DNA of 37,140 nt, taken from Chloroflexota bacterium. GTDB lineage: Bacteria; Chloroflexota; Ktedonobacteria; Ktedonobacterales; Ktedonobacteraceae. Of this stretch, positions 33,111 through 37,140 are shown one piece after another. The position numbers and the translations under genes are program-made. Position 1 is the first letter of the stretch; each line of letters opens with the position of its first letter. Below the pieces are notes generated by a model. That model did no database searches. It saw only the letters and a program-made list of their open reading frames with translations, and had not been told where the DNA came from. The DNA lies in assembly GCA_902810755.1 (NCBI GenBank), contig CADDYT010000060.1, forward strand, positions 1 through 37,140, read 5' to 3'.

Positions 33111-34124
33111 ATGAGTTCAATCACAGGGATCCGCGAGGTGGCGAAACGGGCCGGGGTTTCGCTTGGCACCGTGTCGAATGTGTTAAATCGGCCTGAGATC
33201 GTCGCGGAAGAGACGCGGCAGCGGGTCCTGCAAGTCATAGAGGAGATCGGCTTCGTGCGCAATGGCTCGGCGCGGCAGTTGCGCGCGGGCCGAAGCCAGC
33301 ATATCGGGCTGGTGGTGCTGGATGTGGCCAACCCGTTCTTCACCGAGGTGGCGCGCGGCGTCGAAGACCTGGCAAACGAGAAGGGCTATGTCGTCATCCT
33401 CTGCAATTCGGACGATTCAGTAGAAAAAGAAAGCCACTACCTGCACGTGCTTACGGAGCAGCGCACGCAGGGGGTACTGATTACGCCAGTACAGAGCGAT
33501 GCCAGCTACCTGCAACAACTGCGCCAGCATGGCACCGCCGTCGTGCTGCTGGATCGTCCCAGCCGCAGCAAAGATCTCTGTTCGGTTTCGGTCGATGATG
33601 TGCGTGGGGGCGAACTGGCTGCCGCGCATCTGCTGGCGCAGGGCCACACATGCATCGGTTTTGTGCATGGCCCGCTCAGCATCCGTCAGTGCGCGGACCG
33701 CAGACGCGGCGTGCTGCGCGCGGTGAAAGCTGTCGGCTTCGACCCCAACCAGGCAATCATCGATATCACCACCAGGGCGCAAAACGCCAGAGAGGGCGAG
33801 GAAAGCGTCGAGAAACTTCTGGACGCCGCAAAGCGGCCAACGGCGGTCTTCTGCGCCAACGACCTGCTCGCGCTCGGCGTCATGCGCGGCCTGATCAAAC
33901 GCGGCCTCTCCATTCCCGCCGATATGGCGCTGGTCGGCTATGACGATGTCGAGTTTGCCAGCGTGCTGGCAACCCCGCTCACCTCGATTCGCCAGCCCAA
34001 ATACGAACTGGGCCGCGCCGCCACCGAACTGCTCCTCGACGAGGCCAATAACCCGACCACGCACGAACATAAGCACATTGTCTACCAGCCCGAACTGATC
34101 GTGAGAGCCTCGAGCCGCTCGTAG
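33111..34124 (+). CDS. LacI-family transcriptional regulator, probable rhamnose repressor
   Basis: A 337-residue LacI/GalR protein. The N-terminal helix-turn-helix and hinge read IREVAKRAGVSLGTVSNVLN (residues about 7-26), followed by a periplasmic-binding-protein-like effector domain (GLVVLDVANPFFTEVARG, then AVFCANDLLALGVMRGL, VGYDDVEFASVL and PLTSIRQPKYELGR). It is divergent from the rha-lut operon and shares its operators. The natural inducer is probably L-rhamnose, L-rhamnulose or a phosphorylated product, which is inference. A GGGGAAAG site precedes the ATG. Confidence 0.9.
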   Translation: MSSITGIREVAKRAGVSLGTVSNVLNRPEIVAEETRQRVLQVIEEIGFVRNGSARQLRAGRSQHIGLVVLDVANPFFTEVARGVEDLANEKGYVVILCNSDDSVEKESHYLHVLTEQRTQGVLITPVQSDASYLQQLRQHGTAVVLLDRPSRSKDLCSVSVDDVRGGELAAAHLLAQGHTCIGFVHGPLSIRQCADRRRGVLRAVKAVGFDPNQAIIDITTRAQNAREGEESVEKLLDAAKRPTAVFCANDLLALGVMRGLIKRGLSIPADMALVGYDDVEFASVLATPLTSIRQPKYELGRAATELLLDEANNPTTHEHKHIVYQPELIVRASSRS

Positions 34125-34134
34125 CTCCTAGCAA

Positions 34135-34560
34135 TGCCGTATGCTGGCTCCCTCTGCTGACCTGCCGGATTCCTCTTATACGACCCGGCACCGCAGGCCA
34201 CCCGCCAGGGGTGGCCCTCATAGGCGTTCACTTCAGGCCGCCGCAGGCCACCCGCCAGGGGTGGCCCTACTATATACGCGACTCCACAGGAGGCACGACC
34301 GCCGCGTCTCTCGTAGGGCCACCCCTGGCGGGTGGCCTGCCTGGCCCTCGCACGGCCTGAAGTGAACGCCTATGGGGGTGGCCCTACTCTAGACGGGCGG
34401 CTCGTGCCGCTCCACAAGCGGTCGTCTAGAGTAGGGCCACCCCTGGCGGCTGGCCTGCGCTGTCGGCCTGTGACGGGGAGCCAGCATACGGCATCCCTGG
34501 CGGCTGGCCTGCGCTGTCGGCCTGTGACGGGGAGCCAGCATACGGCATGCCATGCCCAAC
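34135..34560. repeat. Cluster of REP-like palindromes in nested inverted repeats
   Basis: Downstream of the regulator gene is a dense repeat array with no gene. The recurring unit has arms GGCCACCC and GGGTGGCC around a 5-nt loop, with GTAG next to one end. Copies are at 34196-34218 (- orientation, head changed), 34246-34270 (-), 34313-34337 (+) and 34431-34455 (+, one arm base changed), with a half copy at about 34376-34386. Longer inverted pairs enclose them: 34135-34153 with the end of each 54-bp unit, 34219-34239 with about 34354-34374, and about 34380-34396 with 34421-34438. GTAG-headed palindromes in opposed pairs recall RAYT-mobilised REP/BIME elements. Confidence 0.8.
34441..34548. 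repeat. Perfect 54-bp tandem duplication
   Basis: Two identical 54-bp units, 34441-34494 and 34495-34548, each begin CCCTGGCGGCTGG and end CATACGGCAT. The left unit includes part of the fourth REP-like palindrome. Identity at every base indicates a very recent duplication. Confidence 0.92.
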
Positions 34561-34576
34561 GGGGGCGCCATCCCGT

Positions 34577-34608
34577 AAAAATAGCTGCCTGTTTATCCAG
34601 GCAGCTAT
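34577..34608 (-). terminator. Intrinsic terminator of the tRNA-Arg gene
   Basis: A perfect 11-bp stem has arms 34581-34591 and 34598-34608 and a 6-nt loop. On the - strand it is followed by five T (34577-34581). It lies 6 nt after the tRNA 3' end. Confidence 0.88.
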
Positions 34609-34613
34609 GAAAA

Positions 34614-34686
34614 CGCACCCGGCAGGATTCGAACCCGCGACGCTCGGTTCCGAAGACCGACGCTCTATCCACTGAGCTACGGGTGC
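34614..34686 (-). tRNA. tRNA-Arg (anticodon UCG)
   Basis: A complete 73-nt cloverleaf on the - strand. The acceptor pairs GCACCCG with CGGGTGC. The D arm contains GCTCAGTGGATAGAGC, the anticodon stem is TCGGT/ACCGA around the loop CTTCGGA (anticodon bases at 34651-34653), and the T loop is TTCGAAT. Discriminator base G; CCA is not encoded. The D-loop AGTGGATA and anticodon UCG fit arginine reading CGA and CGG. Confidence 0.95.
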
Positions 34687-34692
34687 GTGTAC

Positions 34693-34723
34693 ATTACAGC
34701 GTCTATGATAGCATAAATGTCAA
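34693..34723 (-). promoter_or_regulatory. Possible tRNA-Arg promoter
   Basis: Read on the - strand, TTGACA (34718-34723) is followed after 19 nt by TGTAAT (34693-34698). The -35 is perfect but the spacing is long and the -10 is only 7 nt from the mature tRNA, so this is tentative. Confidence 0.35.
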
Positions 34724-34758
34724 GGAGTGCTGCCTACTCTGTGCTGTTGTGTCTTCTC

Positions 34759-34786
34759 TTGAATTATCTTCAATCGATGTTATAAT
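34759..34786 (+). promoter_or_regulatory. Promoter of the fluoride-riboswitch transcription unit
   Basis: TTGAAT (34759-34764) and a consensus TATAAT (34781-34786) are 16 nt apart. The transcript would start near 34793, about 13 nt before the first base of the riboswitch core, as expected for a riboswitch leader. Confidence 0.78.
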
Positions 34787-34802
34787 TGGGGGGAAAGAAC
34801 TT

Positions 34803-34883
34803 TGTGGCGATGAAGCTCGCCTAACGCCCTGTGCTGATAGCTTCTAGCACCGACGGAGAGTGTCGGCTGTTAGAAGCGTTTTG
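34803..34883 (+). ncRNA. Fluoride (crcB-type) riboswitch with overlapping intrinsic terminator
   Basis: The core at 34806-34846 matches the crcB/fluoride motif. The first stem GGCG...CGCC encloses GATGAAGCT (34806-34821), then comes TAAC, a short variable stem (GCCCTGTGC) and TGATAGCTTCTA. GAAGC (34812-34816) pairs with GCTTC (34840-34844) as the diagnostic pseudoknot. The same GCTTCTA (34840-34846) is the left arm of a long hairpin whose right arm TAGAAGC is at 34871-34877, with CCGAC/GTCGG inside and TTTT at 34879-34882. Aptamer and terminator are therefore mutually exclusive. Fluoride should stabilise the aptamer and allow transcription (an ON switch). The variable stem has only two clear base pairs, shorter than most examples. 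Confidence 0.87.
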
Positions 34884-35020
34884 ATTCTTAAACCTCATCA
34901 TTTCATTGACCTGAACGAGGTTGAATAAAGAAAGCGCCTTCCGCCGACCCTCTCTTCATGGTAGAGGGAACTTGTCGTCTCTTTGAAAAGATCGCTACAT
35001 TTGGTCAGAGAGGAGAGGGT
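34884..35020 (+). other. Leader between riboswitch and phosphatase gene
   Basis: About 140 nt of leader without a gene. A 6-bp hairpin (CCCTCT 34948-34953 with AGAGGG 34963-34968) encloses an unused ATG at 34958. The ribosome site AGGAGAGG at 35011-35018 serves the downstream ATG. Confidence 0.5.
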
Positions 35021-35881
35021 ATGCAGCAACGATCTTCAGCGAAAGGAGCGGGTCTGCGCGTTATTGCAGCAGGGCGTTCGGACATTGGGCGCGTGCGCGA
35101 AGACAATGAAGATTGTATCGCCCTCTATGAACCAGAAGAGCAGACACTGCTCACCCGATGGGGGCGATTGTACGTGCTTGCCGACGGTGCGGGCGGCCAC
35201 GCCGCCGGTGAGGTAGCCAGTCGCACAGTCGTCGAAACGATTTGCTCTGCGTATTACCAGGCAACTGCTCCGCAACCTGTCACAAAGGAAGCGCAAGCGC
35301 GCATAAAGCACCTCAACGGCCCCCTTGAAGATATAGCTTTGCCTGCCAGCAGGATTGAGTACGCTTTTCTTATGGCTCATACGCGCCTGCAAGAACTCGC
35401 AGCCCTCAAGCCTGAATATAGCGGGATGGCGACGACCTGTCTGGCCGCTATTGTGAAAGATTCCCATATCCTGCTCGCCCATGTTGGTGATAGTCGTGCC
35501 TACCTGGTTCGGCGTGGGGCCGGACCAGCGCCAGCTATAAGCTGCCTGACAGACGACCATTCGATGGCTGCCGAACTCATGCGCCGGGGCATCATCTCTT
35601 ACGAGCAGACACGGCAATCAACCTCCCGCCATACGCTGCTGCGGATGTTGGGAGGTAGAACACATCAGGCCCCTGCCCCTGATTTGATGAGCTGTCTCGT
35701 ACAGTCAGGTGACTATCTTCTCCTCTGCTGCGATGGTCTCTGGAGTATGGTGTCCGAAGAACAAATCGCACAGGAGGTGAGTTGCCATGCTCCTCAAGAG
35801 GCCTGTGATAGCCTGATTCGACTTGCAAATGAGGCCGGAGGGGAGGACAATATCAGTGCGGTGGTGCTGGCATTTATCTGA
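35021..35881 (+). CDS. PP2C-family serine/threonine protein phosphatase
   Basis: A 286-residue metal-dependent protein phosphatase (PPM/PP2C, PrpC/Stp-like). The family order is complete: REDNED at 26-31, VLADGAGGHAAGE with metal ligand Asp55, ATTCLAAIV, HVGDSRAYLV at about 154-163, TDDHS at 178-181, LLLCCDGLW with Asp238, and GGEDNISAVV with Asp276. It has no membrane segment, so it is cytosolic. The start at 35021 is chosen because of AGGAGAGG at 35011-35018; an upstream in-frame ATG at 34958 lies in a hairpin without a ribosome site. It is the first gene behind a fluoride riboswitch, and the MFS gene follows after 54 bp without a terminator. Its partner kinase is not in the window. Confidence 0.92.
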   Translation: MQQRSSAKGAGLRVIAAGRSDIGRVREDNEDCIALYEPEEQTLLTRWGRLYVLADGAGGHAAGEVASRTVVETICSAYYQATAPQPVTKEAQARIKHLNGPLEDIALPASRIEYAFLMAHTRLQELAALKPEYSGMATTCLAAIVKDSHILLAHVGDSRAYLVRRGAGPAPAISCLTDDHSMAAELMRRGIISYEQTRQSTSRHTLLRMLGGRTHQAPAPDLMSCLVQSGDYLLLCCDGLWSMVSEEQIAQEVSCHAPQEACDSLIRLANEAGGEDNISAVVLAFI

Positions 35882-35935
35882 ATACGCCACAGGAAGATCA
35901 CACCTACTATCAATTACCGTTGTAAGGAAGGAATA

Positions 35936-37129
35936 ATGAAACAGACAGCTACGTCTCACGCCGCCTCGATCGCGCTCAGGTTTGTCCTGTTGATCGGGAT
36001 CATGAGCTTCTTCGCCGACTTTACATATGAGGGGTCGCGCAGCATCATCGGGCCATATCTGGGTGTGCTGGGGGCCAGCGCCGCAGCCGTTGGCATCATC
36101 ACCGGCTTTGGCGAGCTGCTTGGCTATGGCCTGCGCCTCGTTTCGGGGCGTTTGAGCGATCAGACCGGTCAATACTGGCCGATTACCATTTTCGGCTACG
36201 TTATCCAGATGGCTTCCGTGCCTTTGCTCGCCCTCGCGGGGAACTGGCCGGTGGCCGCGCTGCTCATCATCACCGAGCGCGTCGGCAAGGCAACGCGCAA
36301 TCCCCCACGCGATGTGATGCTGTCGCACGCGGCAAAGGAGATGGGCTATGGCTGGGCCTTTGGCGTCCACGAGGCGCTGGATCAGTTCGGGGCGCTGGTC
36401 GGCCCGTTAGTAGTGGCGGCTGTGCTTGCTCTGCGCGGTCAGTATCAGTTAGCCTTTGCCGCTCTGCTTGTGCCTGCTGTGATTACTGTCATTCTGGTGC
36501 TGGTGGCGCGCTGGCTCTACCCGCGCCCGCAGGAACTGGAGGCCAACCCGCCAGATATTAATACGACAGGACTGCCCCGCATCTTCTGGATCTATCTTGC
36601 CGGGGCGGTGCTGGTTGCCGCCGGGTTTGCCGACTTCCCGCTCATCGCCTTCCATTTTGGCAAAGCCGCCACCGTGCCAGCAGCCCTGATTCCCATCTTT
36701 TACGCCGTCGCCATGGGCGTCAGCGGCCTCGGCTCCCTGATCTTCGGGCGGCTGTTTGACCGCTTTGGCATCTCTGTCCTGATTCCCCTGACCCTGCTCT
36801 CGGCCCTCTTTGCCCCGCTGGTCTTCCTGGGCGGCTTCTGGGCGGCCCTGATCGGCATGGCCCTGTGGGGTCTGGGCATGGGCGTCCACGAATCGATCAT
36901 CCCGGCAGCCGTCGCGCTTATGGTTCCCGCGCAGCGACGCGCTTCCGCCTACGGACTCTTCACCGGCGGTTACGGCGTCTTCTGGTTCCTGGGCAGCGCG
37001 CTGATCGGCATTCTCTACGGCATCTCTATCCCCGCGCTGATCGCCTTTTCCGTGCTGGCCGAAATCGCTGCCATCCCGCTCTTTTTCCTGGTTAGAAGGC
37101 AATTCAGTCGTCCAGCAACGCATACTTAA
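35936..37129 (+). CDS. MFS transporter of unknown substrate
   Basis: A 397-residue major facilitator protein with about 12 membrane segments. The loop 2-3 motif appears as GRLSDQTGQYWP and its repeat in the second half as GRLFDRFGISVL. An amphipathic loop carries ERVGKATRNPPRDVMLSHAAKEMG. GWAFGVHEALDQFGALVGP and GMGVHESIIPAAVALMVP are strongly patterned helices. It is likely an exporter, from general family resemblance only. AAGGAAGGA precedes the ATG. With no terminator or promoter visible in the 54-bp gap, it is probably co-transcribed with the phosphatase and hence also behind the fluoride riboswitch. The gene ends 11 bp before the window does, so downstream partners are out of view. Confidence 0.87.
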   Translation: MKQTATSHAASIALRFVLLIGIMSFFADFTYEGSRSIIGPYLGVLGASAAAVGIITGFGELLGYGLRLVSGRLSDQTGQYWPITIFGYVIQMASVPLLALAGNWPVAALLIITERVGKATRNPPRDVMLSHAAKEMGYGWAFGVHEALDQFGALVGPLVVAAVLALRGQYQLAFAALLVPAVITVILVLVARWLYPRPQELEANPPDINTTGLPRIFWIYLAGAVLVAAGFADFPLIAFHFGKAATVPAALIPIFYAVAMGVSGLGSLIFGRLFDRFGISVLIPLTLLSALFAPLVFLGGFWAALIGMALWGLGMGVHESIIPAAVALMVPAQRRASAYGLFTGGYGVFWFLGSALIGILYGISIPALIAFSVLAEIAAIPLFFLVRRQFSRPATHT

Positions 37130-37140
37130 GCCCGCAGGCC

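Noticed and set aside
34135..34560. Possible CRISPR array
   Set aside because: Repeats are palindromic, in both orientations and irregularly spaced, with no uniform spacers and no cas genes nearby.
34958..35020. Upstream start codon for the PP2C gene
   Set aside because: The ATG at 34958 lies in a hairpin loop without a ribosome site, while AGGAGAGG directly precedes the ATG at 35021 and the PP2C fold is complete from there.

Overview
The window is about 57-60% GC and carries densely packed bacterial genes. Gene content and style point to a heterotrophic Gram-positive-type Chloroflexota, most likely Ktedonobacteria. The signs are lipoprotein solute receptors, sugar and peptide ABC importers, an Actinobacteria/Pseudomonas-type RhaI, LutABC, NDH-2 and GTAG-headed palindromic repeats. 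This placement is inference from gene content; there is no rRNA or marker gene in the window.

Layout. (1) 1-8862, + strand: a peptide/nickel-type ABC importer. Two nearly identical lipoprotein receptors, each with its own terminator, are followed by a long structured leader and a dppBCDF-type operon. (2) 8859-18469: mixed single genes. These are two receiver-only response regulators (one with Glu in place of the phosphoacceptor Asp), a cytochrome P450 translationally coupled to an ArfB-like GGQ protein, a PECR-like SDR, two small proteins (one apparently leaderless zinc ribbon), an FAD amine/amino-acid oxidase-like enzyme, a TIM-barrel isomerase with a hotdog thioesterase, a small membrane protein and an NDH-2. 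(3) 18485-32823, - strand: a DUF2236/MpaB-like gene and then a long L-rhamnose operon, in transcription order rhaT-rhaP-rhaQ-rhaS-rhaM-rhaI-rhaEW-rhaB-lutA-lutB-lutC. (4) 33111-34124, + strand: the divergent LacI-family regulator. Two near-identical 16-bp palindromes overlap the -35 boxes of both divergent promoters. (5) 34125-34686: a cluster of REP-like palindromes with a perfect 54-bp tandem duplication, then tRNA-Arg(UCG) with its terminator. (6) 34759-37129, + strand: a promoter, a fluoride (crcB-type) riboswitch with an overlapping terminator, then a PP2C phosphatase and an MFS transporter.

How the parts work together. The rhamnose operon encodes uptake (RhaSTPQ), anomer interconversion (RhaM), isomerisation (RhaI), phosphorylation (RhaB), then aldol cleavage and oxidation of lactaldehyde to lactate in one fused polypeptide (RhaEW). 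It ends with lactate oxidation to pyruvate by LutABC, so the whole route to DHAP plus pyruvate is on one transcription unit under one LacI repressor.

The most unusual item is the fluoride riboswitch at 34806-34846. Instead of a Fluc/CrcB or CLC-F fluoride exporter, it precedes a PP2C-type protein phosphatase and an MFS protein. This suggests a fluoride-responsive module with unfamiliar output genes.
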